Shown in pieces: positions 8,593 to 18,100 of a stretch of 64,000 nt of DNA (its first letter is position 1; each line of letters opens with the position of its first letter). The stretch lies in assembly GCA_017544805.1 (NCBI GenBank), contig JAFYDK010000089.1, positions 1-64,000 of the forward strand, in the 5' to 3' direction. A program made the position numbers and the translations under genes. This DNA comes from Bacteroidales bacterium. GTDB lineage: Bacteria; Bacteroidota; Bacteroidia; Bacteroidales; UBA3824. The notes beneath the pieces were generated by a model that saw only the letters and a program-made list of their open reading frames with translations, searched no databases and was not told where the DNA came from.

Positions 8593-10278
8593 ATGAAACG
8601 CAGATTAATTACAGTGTTGATGCTGCTGATTTTTTTGGGAGCTAATGCACAAAACGAACAACAACCAAATGAAAATTCAAAGACCCAAAAGCCGAAATTA
8701 CCGTGTATGACGGGACATTATCTTACGGCGGAGGGCGGTTTTGGTATTCAAGGCATGAATTATGACCTTTTAGTTCCCGGAGATGTTAATAGTGATGTTT
8801 TCGGTTTTGACGTAAAGGCCGGTTATAGATATTATTTTCATCCGAATTTTGGAGTAGGTTTCGCTCTGAGGTTTCAAAGTTATAGTGCCGAGGCTAAAGT
8901 GAATTATGTTCAAGAGATTAGCGGTGTTTTGGACTATTACACGCCCCCGAGAGAATATTTGCATAGAACGTTTTATAATGATTATGTAGAAAAACAAAAC
9001 GTTGTAATGACTGAAATTCCGATTGAATGGTTTATGCAGGTTTCTTTGGCACGCCGCTTAAAACTCAATATCGGTTTGGGACTTCAAGCAAATCTTTTTA
9101 ACATTACTAACAATTACAAAAATTCATCGGGTGAGATTTCAACTCATGCTTATTATGATGAAATTCATCTTGATGCGTATGACTTGCCCCGTTATAGTCT
9201 TTATGATACGAGTGGTTTCAGAGGGCATTATAAATACGATGTAACGGTTTCGGCAATAGGTGAGATAGGTTTGCTTTACGCTCTTAATTCGAGATTGGAG
9301 CTTGCGATGAATTTTACCGGCAGTTACGGTCTTATAAAAGCGATGAAAAATTATTCGGGCAAGCATATTTTTGATCCCGGATGTGAGTTGCAAGATGACG
9401 AAACGTTTCCCTCATACGAACCTGCTTATAATGCAGTTTTAACGACGCAGGCAAAAGACGTTAAATTTGTTTCTATGGGAGTTAGTTTTGGTATACGTTT
9501 TAGAATGAGTAAGAAAGATCCTACTGTTGCGCTTGAATTTGACGAGGCTTTGGGTAAAGCCCGCCGTCTGAAAGAAACCGAAGACGAAGACCTTAATTTG
9601 ATGGAGGCTTTGGAGGATGACGAAATCGAACGCCGACGCCGCAAACAAGACACCATTGAATTGGCGGAAAAAGAACGTCAGCGTCGTCAAGTGGAAGATG
9701 AGGAATTTTATATAACACCTCAAGGCGATACCGTTTGGAATAAAAAACCTGAGGTTGATTCTCTAAAACAAGTTGTTGTAGAAGAGCCGAAAGATACGGT
9801 TAAAGTCGTAGAAGAGCCGAAAGATACGGTTAAAATCGTAGAAGAGCCGAAAGACACGGTTAAAGTTGTAGAAGAGCCGAAAAAAGAGGATCTGATTGTT
9901 GAAAAAGACATTACGGGCGAGCTCAATAGTTTGATAAAGAATCTTAACACAAATGCTTGTGAGTTCAATCAGACGAATCCTAAGAACCGTAAGAAACAGA
10001 TTGTTGATATTGACAAATTGGCTAATTTGTTGAAAGAGAATCCTGATGTTATGTTGGAGGCTGTCGGACATACTTGCGATATAGGTTCTGTGGAGGCGAA
10101 CAAAGAAGTCGGAATGCGCCGTGCCGAATATATCAAAGAGGAATTGGTTTCACGCGGAGTACCGGCAGAACAAATTCGTTGTACTACGAAATGGTTTACT
10201 GAGCCGTTAGTTCCTAACACTTCAGAGTCCAACCGTATGAAGAATCGTAGGTATGAGTTGAAGATTATAAAAAAATGA
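8593..10278 (+). CDS. Outer membrane beta-barrel protein with OmpA-like peptidoglycan-binding domain
   Basis: This 561-residue protein has a signal peptide (MKRRLITVLMLLIFLGANAQ), a beta-barrel-like N-terminal half (about residues 30-300), a highly charged linker (about 305-440) and a C-terminal OmpA domain (about 440-561). The OmpA signature is LEAVGHTCDIGSVEANKEV followed by GMRRAEYIKEELVSRGV, and NRMKNRRYELKI near the end. It should anchor the outer membrane to peptidoglycan. The linker includes three and a half copies of VVEEPKDTVK. It is the middle gene of an operon: 4 bases after the T9SS cargo gene, and its stop overlaps the start of the peptidase gene by 4 bases (ATGA). The context suggests a cell-envelope or surface-attachment role. 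Confidence 0.88.
   Translation: MKRRLITVLMLLIFLGANAQNEQQPNENSKTQKPKLPCMTGHYLTAEGGFGIQGMNYDLLVPGDVNSDVFGFDVKAGYRYYFHPNFGVGFALRFQSYSAEAKVNYVQEISGVLDYYTPPREYLHRTFYNDYVEKQNVVMTEIPIEWFMQVSLARRLKLNIGLGLQANLFNITNNYKNSSGEISTHAYYDEIHLDAYDLPRYSLYDTSGFRGHYKYDVTVSAIGEIGLLYALNSRLELAMNFTGSYGLIKAMKNYSGKHIFDPGCELQDDETFPSYEPAYNAVLTTQAKDVKFVSMGVSFGIRFRMSKKDPTVALEFDEALGKARRLKETEDEDLNLMEALEDDEIERRRRKQDTIELAEKERQRRQVEDEEFYITPQGDTVWNKKPEVDSLKQVVVEEPKDTVKVVEEPKDTVKIVEEPKDTVKVVEEPKKEDLIVEKDITGELNSLIKNLNTNACEFNQTNPKNRKKQIVDIDKLANLLKENPDVMLEAVGHTCDIGSVEANKEVGMRRAEYIKEELVSRGVPAEQIRCTTKWFTEPLVPNTSESNRMKNRRYELKIIKK
9775..9888 (+). repeat. 30-bp in-frame tandem repeat in the OmpA linker
   Basis: Three full units (9775-9804, 9805-9834, 9835-9864) and a partial fourth encode VVEEPKDTVK with only V/I changes. 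Nucleotide differences between units are single synonymous or conservative bases, suggesting recent expansion. Confidence 0.85.
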
Positions 10279-12449
10279 CCATGAAAAAAATAATATTATT
10301 GTTGTTTACTTTAGTTACCTCTTCGGTTTATTCCCAAGAGGTAACTTTAGAAAAAATTCTGTTCGGGCGTTTCCGTCAGAAATCAGTTTACGGAATAAGA
10401 CCGATGAGTGGCGGTGATAGTTACACCGTTTTGACAAATAATTCAATTGTTAAGTATTCGTATTTAACGGGGAGTGTTCAAGATACGCTTGTTGATTTTT
10501 CTTCTTTCAGGGATTATTATCCTGACGAGTATGAAATATCTTCAGACGGCAAAAAAATTATTATTAACACTGATTATACGGAGATTTACAGACGCTCATA
10601 TTTGTCTAAAACTTTTATTTATGACATTCAGAATAAGGAATTTGAGCCTTTGAGTTCTGAATTTGAGTATACGCAGCTTGCAACATTTTCGCCTGACAAC
10701 AAGAAAGTAGCTTTTGTTTATCAAAACAATATTTATGTCAAAGACCTTCAAACCAAGGAGCAACGTCAAATCACTTTTGACGGCAGAAAGAATTTCATTT
10801 TGAACGGTTTGCCGGATTGGGTTTATGAGGAGGAGTTTGCTTTTAATAAGGCGTTTGAATTTTCTTCTGACGGAAATTATTTGGCGTACATAAAATTTGA
10901 CGAGACAGCCGTAAAAAGTTATACGTTGGAGTATTACAGTCCTGTCAGCGAACAATATGACCCTGAAAAAAATTATCCGCAGCTTTATGAGTACAAATAT
11001 CCGAAAGTCGGCGAAGAAAATTCAAAGGTTTCAGTTCATGTTTTTGATTTTTCCACGCTTGAGACTACCAAAGTCAATACAGGAGATAACGATGATATTT
11101 ACATTCCTAAAATTACGTGGATTTCCTCAACGGGAAAACTTTCAATTTGCCGTCTCAACCGTCTTCAGAACCATTTGGATTTGCTTTCCTTTGATGTGAA
11201 AAGCAAAGCTGTAAAAACGTTTTTCACTTTGACCGACCGCAGATATTTGGAAGAATCGGTGATGCCGTCAGTTACGTTTTTAAACGACGGGAAATCCTTT
11301 TTGATAACCTCTGATACTGAAGGTTTTAGAAATATTTATCATTATTCTTTGGACGGAAAACTTTTAAGCAGAGTAACCTCCGGTAAGGAAAACGAGGTCG
11401 TGGATTTTCTCGGATTTGATGAGGAAACAAAGAAAGTTTATTTTACCTCTGTGGGCAAAAAATCTTATCAGGAAGTTGTTTGTTCAGTGGATTTAAACGG
11501 CAAAAATCGCAAAACAATTTCTCAGGATTACGGTATGAACACTCCGGAATTTTCTTCAAATTATAAGTATTTTATCAATTTTCATACCTCAAAAGACGAA
11601 CCGTATTATATTACGGTTAATGACAATAAGGGCAAAATTTTGAGAGTTCTTGAAGATAATTCCGCGCTTAAAGAGCGTTTGAAATTGGCGGGCATACAAA
11701 AAGAGTTTTTCTCTTGGAAAAATTCTTCGGGCGATTCGCTCGATGCTTTTGTCATAAAACCGAAAGATTTTGATGCAAAAAAACAATATCCTGTTTTGGT
11801 GGTTGGTTACAACGGTCCAAATTATAATCTTGTAAACGATCGTTATGAGTTTCAGTGGTACAATGCTTTGGTTGAAAAAGGATATTTGGTTTGTTGTACA
11901 GATACCCGTGGCACAGGCAGAAAGGGTGCTGAATTTAGAAAATGCACTTACGGACAACTCGGCAATCTTGAAACCCAAGACCTTGTAAGTTTTTCTAAAT
12001 ATCTTTCATCTTTGGATTATGTTGATGGTTCAAGGCTCGGCATTTGGGGTTGGAGTTACGGCGGATTTATGGCATCAAACCTTATGACAAGAGGTGCAGG
12101 CAGTTATAAAATCGGCATTGCAGTAGCTCCCGTAACGAATTGGGAATATTATGATAATATTTACACCGAGCGTTATATGGGTTTGCCGAAGGATAATCAT
12201 GACGGATACGTTAAAAATTCCCCGATATATTATGCCGATAAACTTCAGGGCAAATTCCTTTTGATTTTCGGCAGTGCTGACGATAACGTTCACCCTCAAA
12301 ATTCAATGGTTTTTTGTGAAGCTTTGGTTCAGGCTGATAAAGAATTTGAATTTATGCAGTACACTAACAAAAATCACGGAATTTACGGTGGAAATACTAC
12401 GTATCATCTTTATAAGAAAATGATTAAATTCATCGAAAACAATTTGTAA
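10275..12449 (+). CDS. Dipeptidyl peptidase IV-like serine peptidase (S9)
   Basis: This 724-residue exported prolyl-type peptidase removes dipeptides, typically X-Pro, from peptides. It has a signal peptide (MTMKKIILLLFTLVTSSVYSQ), an N-terminal DPP-IV beta-propeller (about residues 40-470; note LPDWVYEEEF, which matches the Glu-Glu motif that binds the substrate N-terminus) and a C-terminal alpha/beta hydrolase. The catalytic triad is visible as GWSYGG (Ser594), GSADDNVH (Asp669/670) and NKNHGI (His701). The length agrees with bacterial DPP-IV. Its ATG overlaps the OmpA gene stop, so it is translationally coupled and closes the operon. Asaccharolytic Bacteroidetes use such enzymes for peptide nutrition; pairing with an OmpA protein and a T9SS cargo protein is unexplained. 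Confidence 0.93.
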   Translation: MTMKKIILLLFTLVTSSVYSQEVTLEKILFGRFRQKSVYGIRPMSGGDSYTVLTNNSIVKYSYLTGSVQDTLVDFSSFRDYYPDEYEISSDGKKIIINTDYTEIYRRSYLSKTFIYDIQNKEFEPLSSEFEYTQLATFSPDNKKVAFVYQNNIYVKDLQTKEQRQITFDGRKNFILNGLPDWVYEEEFAFNKAFEFSSDGNYLAYIKFDETAVKSYTLEYYSPVSEQYDPEKNYPQLYEYKYPKVGEENSKVSVHVFDFSTLETTKVNTGDNDDIYIPKITWISSTGKLSICRLNRLQNHLDLLSFDVKSKAVKTFFTLTDRRYLEESVMPSVTFLNDGKSFLITSDTEGFRNIYHYSLDGKLLSRVTSGKENEVVDFLGFDEETKKVYFTSVGKKSYQEVVCSVDLNGKNRKTISQDYGMNTPEFSSNYKYFINFHTSKDEPYYITVNDNKGKILRVLEDNSALKERLKLAGIQKEFFSWKNSSGDSLDAFVIKPKDFDAKKQYPVLVVGYNGPNYNLVNDRYEFQWYNALVEKGYLVCCTDTRGTGRKGAEFRKCTYGQLGNLETQDLVSFSKYLSSLDYVDGSRLGIWGWSYGGFMASNLMTRGAGSYKIGIAVAPVTNWEYYDNIYTERYMGLPKDNHDGYVKNSPIYYADKLQGKFLLIFGSADDNVHPQNSMVFCEALVQADKEFEFMQYTNKNHGIYGGNTTYHLYKKMIKFIENNL

Positions 12450-12471
12450 GAAAAAAGAAAAAACGAAAAAT

Positions 12472-12516
12472 AAAAAAAGAGATTGTCTTAAAACAAAAAG
12501 GCAATCTCTTTTTCTT
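12472..12516. terminator. Bidirectional terminator between DPP-IV and aquaporin genes
   Basis: The arms AGAGATTGTC (12478-12487) and GGCAATCTCT (12500-12509) pair through one T-G, extended by A-T pairs from flanking A and T runs, so it can end both convergent transcripts. Its arm sequence resembles the palindromes at 29747-29864 and 46824-46877. Confidence 0.8.
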
Positions 12517-12543
12517 TATTGTATTTAATTATTTTTTTTCGGA

Positions 12544-13254
12544 TTATTTATTTTCTTTTGCGAAAATGTTTTTGTAAATCAATCCTGCTAAACCTGCACC
12601 TAATAACGGAGCAACGATGAATACCCATAATTGACTCAATGCTAAAGCGTTTTCAGAGAAAAGAGCTTGAGAAATACTACGGGCGGGGTTTACGCTGGTA
12701 TTTGTTAAAGGAATGCTTACTAAGTGAATAAGTACCAAAGTCAAACCTATTGCAAGACCTGCGTTGTTGCCTGCGCCGCCGTTTTTGTCGGTAGCACCGA
12801 GGATTACGATTAAGAAAATGCAGGTTAAAACCATTTCAGTTACGAAAGCACCAAGAAGTGTGCAATCTTGATAACCGGGTGCTTTGTTGTAAAATTCATC
12901 ACCGAAACCGTTAGCGGCGAAAGTACCGATAGATTCCAAAGAGTTTTTAGCAATCAGGAAAAGCACTGCTGCTGCCAAAATTGCGCCGACGATTTGAGCC
13001 AAAGAGTATAAGCCGAATTCTTTTCCGCTCATTCTTCCGCCCATGAATGCTCCGAACGAAACAGCCGGATTAAGATGTGCACCTGAGATATGACCGATGC
13101 CGTAAGCCATTGCAACAACGGTAAGACCGAAAGCTATTGCAACGCCTAAAAATCCTACTGAGCCGCCGGCAAAAATAGCCGTTCCGCAGCCGCCTAATAC
13201 TAAGGTGAATGTTCCGATACATTCAGCTACCAATTTTTTTGTTAATGCGTCCAT
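12544..13254 (-). CDS. aqpZ: Aquaporin Z-type water channel
   Basis: A 236-residue inner membrane water channel of the MIP family with six expected helices. Both NPA half-helices are present: SGAHLNPAVS (Asn62) and TNTSVNPARS (Asn189). The context HLVSIPLTNTSVNPARS is very close to E. coli AqpZ, including the His and Arg of the narrow selectivity filter, so water rather than glycerol is the predicted substrate. The gene is monocistronic and convergent with the DPP-IV gene. On the minus strand upstream, TAACTTTC (13310 down to 13303) is a near-consensus -7 box. The upstream region is shared with the divergent glycan locus. Confidence 0.95.
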   Translation of the reverse strand: MDALTKKLVAECIGTFTLVLGGCGTAIFAGGSVGFLGVAIAFGLTVVAMAYGIGHISGAHLNPAVSFGAFMGGRMSGKEFGLYSLAQIVGAILAAAVLFLIAKNSLESIGTFAANGFGDEFYNKAPGYQDCTLLGAFVTEMVLTCIFLIVILGATDKNGGAGNNAGLAIGLTLVLIHLVSIPLTNTSVNPARSISQALFSENALALSQLWVFIVAPLLGAGLAGLIYKNIFAKENK

Positions 13255-13421
13255 ATTTTTTATATGTTTTTAATTAATAGAATTGTGATTGTTTTTGATA
13301 GCGAAAGTTAGAAATTAAATTTTATATTCAGAAATTTTTTTTGAGGTTTTTTTTTAAAAGTATTATGGTATATTTTATTAGTGCTTGATTTTAAGTTAGT
13401 TAAGATAAAATGCGAAAAAAA

Positions 13422-13542
13422 TGTCCACCTTAAAATTTATTTTGTCCACCTTTTGAAAAGCTTGAAAGAATGCATTTTTTTTCTTTGTCCACTTTAATTT
13501 TTTGTTAGTCCACCTCGATTTTTTCTTTTGTGCTTAACTTTG
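13422..13542 (+). promoter_or_regulatory. Operator-promoter of GH43-1: two pairs of 21-bp spaced direct repeats
   Basis: This lies in the only gene-free stretch longer than 300 bases (13255-13597). Four direct copies of TGTCCACCT are found: 13422-13430 and 13443-13451 (perfect), 13486-13494 (TGTCCACTT) and 13507-13515 (AGTCCACCT). The invariant G is at 13423, 13444, 13487 and 13508, giving spacings of 21, 43 and 21. The -7 box TAACTTTG (13535-13542) begins 27 bases after the last G. No TTTG -33 box exists where expected; the proximal repeat occupies that place, as for an activator-dependent promoter. Direct repeats two helical turns apart are typical of AraC-family dimers. The leader to the ATG is about 50 bases. 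Apart from this and the weak aqpZ -7 box, nothing else is seen in the gap. Confidence 0.75.
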
Positions 13543-13597
13543 CCTTAACGAAATTTTCAAAAAAAATACACAATCAAACTTTTAATTAAATTAAGAT

Positions 13598-15067
13598 ATG
13601 AAAGATTTTGGTTATTTGTTAATAATGACGGTTGGACTATTGATAACGGGGTGTGGGGAGGCCCCGAAACCGTCTTACGTCCCCGTAGATTCTCCTAATC
13701 CTTGGTCAGATGATTATAAAGATGTTGCGGATTATGAAAGCCGTTCATCTTGGGGCACTTACAATGTCCATGACCCTGTCGTAAGAAAATTTGGCGATAC
13801 TTATTACGCATATTCTACCGATGCTATTTGGTGGCCGCCTGTTCGGAGGGAAAATCTTCAGAACTCTCAACCTCCTAAAATGGGAAATATTCAAGTCAGA
13901 AAATCTAAAGATTTGGTACACTGGGATTTTGAAGGTTGGGCGTTTGATTCCATTCCTCAAGATGCTTGGGATTGGGTTTATCCTAAAAGTAAAGAACATA
14001 CTTCCCGCGGACTTTGGGCTCCTTTCATTTTGAAATATAACGACACTTATAGATTATATTATTGTTTGTCTACTTTTGGCAAAAAAATTTCTTATATTGG
14101 TTTGGCAGAATCTAAATCGCCGTTAGGTCCTTGGCAATCAAAAGGTTGTGTCGTTAAAACCGATGATTCTTCCCCTATGAACGCTATCGACCCGACCGTT
14201 GTGGACGATGTTAAAAGCGGAAAACAATGGATGATTTACGGTTCTTTTTTTGGCGGTCTTTTCGCTTTGGAATTAAACAAAGAAACGGGTTTAGCTTTAA
14301 AAGAAGGCGATCAGGGACATTTGGTTGCTCATCGTGCTAACTATTCGGTTGATAATATGGAAGCTCCCGAAGTTGTATACAATCCCGAAACAGGAAAATA
14401 TTATTTGTTTGTAAGTTATGGTCCTTTGGTAACGACATATAACGTTAGGGTTTCTGTTTCTGATACTCCGGAGGGGCCGTACAGAGATTATTTTGGTGTA
14501 GATCCGAGGGGCGAGGTTAATACTTTACCTGTTTTGACTGCGCCTTATCGTTTTGAAAATCACACGGGTTGGGCTGGTCTTGCGCATTGCACCGTTTTTA
14601 ACGACGGCTCTGGAAAATGGTTTTTGGCATCGCAGGGCAGACTCTCGCCTGATAATATGATGATGGATTTTCATGTACGACGTTTGTTTTTCCGCTCTGA
14701 TGGTTGGCCTATGGTATCGCCTGAGCGTTATGCGGGCGAAGAGGAAACTCCGCTCCAAAAATCAGACGTTTATGGTGAATACGAAATTATCACTATTAAA
14801 GATAATTACAAGGAGAAAGATTTAGGCGGCACGGGGCAGTCTAATACTCTTTTGGAAGAAGAAATTAATAAGTCATTAAAATTAACATTGAACCAAGACA
14901 ATGTTAAGGATTTTGAGGACGGTGTTTTTACTTTGAAAAATATTGCAAGTGAAATTTCCGGTGTGAAAATTTTTGTTGGACACGACTGGGAAAATCAAAA
15001 AACGACTTTGCTTTTTACAGGTATTGATAATCAAGGTTTTACGATTTGGGGTAAAAAAATAAAATAG
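13598..15067 (+). CDS. GH43 lipoprotein, probable arabinan endo-1,5-alpha-L-arabinosidase
   Basis: This 489-residue glycoside hydrolase has a lipobox (LITGC, Cys19) for lipid anchoring. It has the five-bladed GH43 catalytic domain: base Asp59 in NVHDPV, pKa-modulating Asp198 in NAIDPT, and acid Glu255 in MEAPE. Late blocks HVRRLFFRSDGWPM and GEYEII lead into a C-terminal beta domain (about 390-489, ending FTIWGKKIK) also found at the end of GH43-2 and in secreted arabinanases. Predicted activity is cleavage of alpha-1,5-arabinan or arabinosyl substituents; GH43 also contains xylosidases, so substrate is inferred. It is the first gene of the glycan locus; the susC operator begins 15 bases after its stop. 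It is likely controlled by the repeats at 13422-13515. Confidence 0.85.
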   Translation: MKDFGYLLIMTVGLLITGCGEAPKPSYVPVDSPNPWSDDYKDVADYESRSSWGTYNVHDPVVRKFGDTYYAYSTDAIWWPPVRRENLQNSQPPKMGNIQVRKSKDLVHWDFEGWAFDSIPQDAWDWVYPKSKEHTSRGLWAPFILKYNDTYRLYYCLSTFGKKISYIGLAESKSPLGPWQSKGCVVKTDDSSPMNAIDPTVVDDVKSGKQWMIYGSFFGGLFALELNKETGLALKEGDQGHLVAHRANYSVDNMEAPEVVYNPETGKYYLFVSYGPLVTTYNVRVSVSDTPEGPYRDYFGVDPRGEVNTLPVLTAPYRFENHTGWAGLAHCTVFNDGSGKWFLASQGRLSPDNMMMDFHVRRLFFRSDGWPMVSPERYAGEEETPLQKSDVYGEYEIITIKDNYKEKDLGGTGQSNTLLEEEINKSLKLTLNQDNVKDFEDGVFTLKNIASEISGVKIFVGHDWENQKTTLLFTGIDNQGFTIWGKKIK

Positions 15068-15081
15068 GAAAAAATCTTTTT

Positions 15082-15138
15082 TGTCCACCTATTTTTTGAT
15101 ATTATCCACCGCTTAACGAGAATTTAACCGTAAGTTTG
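15082..15138 (+). promoter_or_regulatory. Operator-promoter of susC: direct repeats 21 bp apart
   Basis: TGTCCACCT (15082-15090) and TATCCACCG (15103-15111) are spaced 21 bases. The -7 box TAAGTTTG (15131-15138) starts 27 bases after the equivalent base of the proximal repeat, the same distance as before GH43-1. No TTTG -33 box is seen. The leader is about 40 bases. Confidence 0.75.
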
Positions 15139-15184
15139 CAATGTTAAAACAATGTACATTTTTAATACTTAAATTTAAATAAAT

Positions 15185-18100
15185 ATGAGAAAGGTAATTT
15201 TAGTTTTTTGCGGAATGTTGGCATTAACGCCAGCGGCTTCAGCTTTTCAAGCCTCAAGCCGTATTTCCCTAACAGCTTCACCCTATGACAATATAAATGT
15301 TACGGGTAAGGTGGTAGATGAACAGGGTAGTCCGCTTCCCGGTGCCTCGGTTTATGTAAAAGGCACGACAAACGGTACTATCTCTGACATAGATGGTAAT
15401 TTTTCTCTTGTTTGTCCTTCTGACGCTGTTTTGGTGTTTACTTTTATGGGTTACACCTCGCAAGAGATTAATGTTAATGGACGTTCTGATATGGGAACGA
15501 TCACAATGCAGGAAGACAATCAAGAAATAGAACAGGTTGTCGTTATCGGTTATGGTACACAGAAAAAAGTTGATTTAACGGGTTCTGTGGCAATCGTAGA
15601 TGCCGATGAAATGAAAAAAGCTTCAAACTCCAACATCTCTACAATGCTTGAAGGTAAAGTTGCCGGTGTTCAGATTACCTCTGACGGTCAGCCGGGTGCA
15701 GACCCGAACGTCAGAATTCGTGGTATCGGTTCTTTCGGTTCAACAGCACCTTTATATGTAATAGACGGTGTGCCCATGGGTACGACCATCAGAGATTTCT
15801 CTCCTAACGATATTGCCTCAATTCAGATTTTGAAAGATGCTTCGGCAGCTGCAATTTACGGTTCAAGGGCTGCTAACGGCGTGGTAATCATCACAACCAA
15901 ACAAGGTAAAAAAGATCAACCCGCACGAGTTGATTATTCAGGATATTTCGGTTGGGATAAGATTAGCAAAAAAACATACGATGTAATGGATGCTGACCAA
16001 TACAGCACATATTTGGGTCAGTCGGCAGAACAGAGTATTTTAACGGGAACCACAGTAAAACTTCCGGGCGGTTATATTAAGAACGAAGACGGTTCATACT
16101 CTTTTATGGACGATACCAATACGGATTGGTTTGATGAGGTTTTCAAAACGGGTTTCCGTCAGAATCATAACGTAAATATTTCAGGCGGCGGCAAAAACAA
16201 CACTTATAACCTCGGTCTTGACTATTATAATCAAAAAGGTACTCTTGAGGGTGCAGGTCCGAATTATGAACGTTATACTGTCAGATTAAACAATACTTTT
16301 GATGTTAAATTCATCAAATTCCGTACAGGCTTGGTTTATTCTCATTCCGATCAGGACAATATGGCTATTTCCAACGCTTCGGAATATGTTCAAGGTCTTT
16401 ACGGTGATGTTACAAACGTTTTAAGAGGTACGCTTTTGATGCAGCCTACTATTAAGGCATACGACGATAATACATGGGTTCTTGACGAGCAAGTCGGTGC
16501 TGCTAATAATTATCATTATGACGCTTACGGTTACGGTGTTTATTATGATGATATTCACGGTGATATTTCAGCTTCAAACCCGCTGCTTGTTAACAACAAA
16601 TTGGAACGTAATACCAGAGTAGACCGTCTTGTTGCAACGGCAAGTGCAAATGTTAATTTGTTGGATATGTTCGGTTTGCAATCTGCTAATCATAAACTTT
16701 CTTACAATCTTAACCTTTCATACAGCAAGACTTATGCAAAGGATCACACTTGGATTGGCGCATGGATTCAGTCAAACCGTGTTTATCTTGCAAAAGATAA
16801 CGAACGTCTTACCGAAGTTTACCGTCATTACAGCGATGCACTTGTTGAAAATACCATCAATTACGAAGGTACTTTCGCCGACAAACATCACCTTAGCGTT
16901 GTCGTAGGTCAGACTTACGAAAACGAATATGATGACAATCTTACCGGTTGGGGTAACAAATTTCCTGAACCTTATTTCCTTCAAGTCAATAATGCTGAAG
17001 AACGTAATGCAAGTACGGGAGCAAATATCCATATTTTGGAATCTTATATCGGTCGTGTAAATTATGACTTCGACCAAAGATACCTTCTTAGTGCAACCGT
17101 TAGACGCGACGGTAGTTCAAGACTTTCTTCAAAAGATCATTGGGGTTGGTTCCCTTCAATTTCACTTGGTTGGAGATTGGATCGTGAAGCATTCTTCCCT
17201 GTTGATGAAAGCCTTATCAACCTCTTGAAAATCCGCGGAAGTTACGGTATTCTCGGTAACGAAAATATCGGTAATTACAGATATATGTCTACCGTTACAA
17301 GACAAAACATGACATATTCTTTCGGCGGAAATACAGTTCTTGGTTCTGCTCAGTCATCTTTCGTAAATCCGTTGATTGCTTGGGAAAAGAAAAAATCTAC
17401 TTCAATAGGTTTGGATTTAGGAATGTTCAACGGACAACTTGATTTCACTTTTGAATGGTACAAAAACGTATCTGACAATCTTCTTTACGAGGTTGCCGTT
17501 CCTACAACGACAGGTGTTGCAAATACTACCGTTACTATGAACGCTGCAACAATGGAAAACTCAGGTTTTGAGTGGAGTGCTAATTATCACAACTACAAAC
17601 ACCAAGTTAAATACGATATTTCTTTCAACGTTTCAACCTTGAAAAACAAAGTTACATCACTCGGCTCCGGCAAAGATTCTCAGATTGACGGTGCATACAA
17701 AACCATCGTCGGTGAAGAAATCGGACAATATTACGGTTGGGAATATGTTGATATTATCAAATCTCAGGATCAACTTGATCAGTGGAATCAATACGCAAGA
17801 GACCAAATGCAAGCGCGTTATGAGGCTGCCTCTGCTGCAGGAGATCAAGCCGGAATGGACGCTAACAAATATTATAATCAAACCCGTGCCGCATACATGG
17901 CAGCTAAAGCTGCTGACGACAAAGCCGGCATGGAAGCTAACAAAGATTACGCTTTGGCAGAATATCAGGCAGGTGCTAACGTAGGTGATTGTCTTTACAA
18001 AGATGTAAACGGTGACGGTAGGATTGACACCGAGGATCAGACAATTATCGGCAGCGGTCTTCCCGGAATCAACTTCGGTCTTTCGGGTAGAGTTGAGTAC

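Noticed and set aside
9439..10232. Several minus-strand open frames opposite the OmpA gene
   Set aside because: They are shadows of the repetitive and charged coding sequence, without start context or family similarity.
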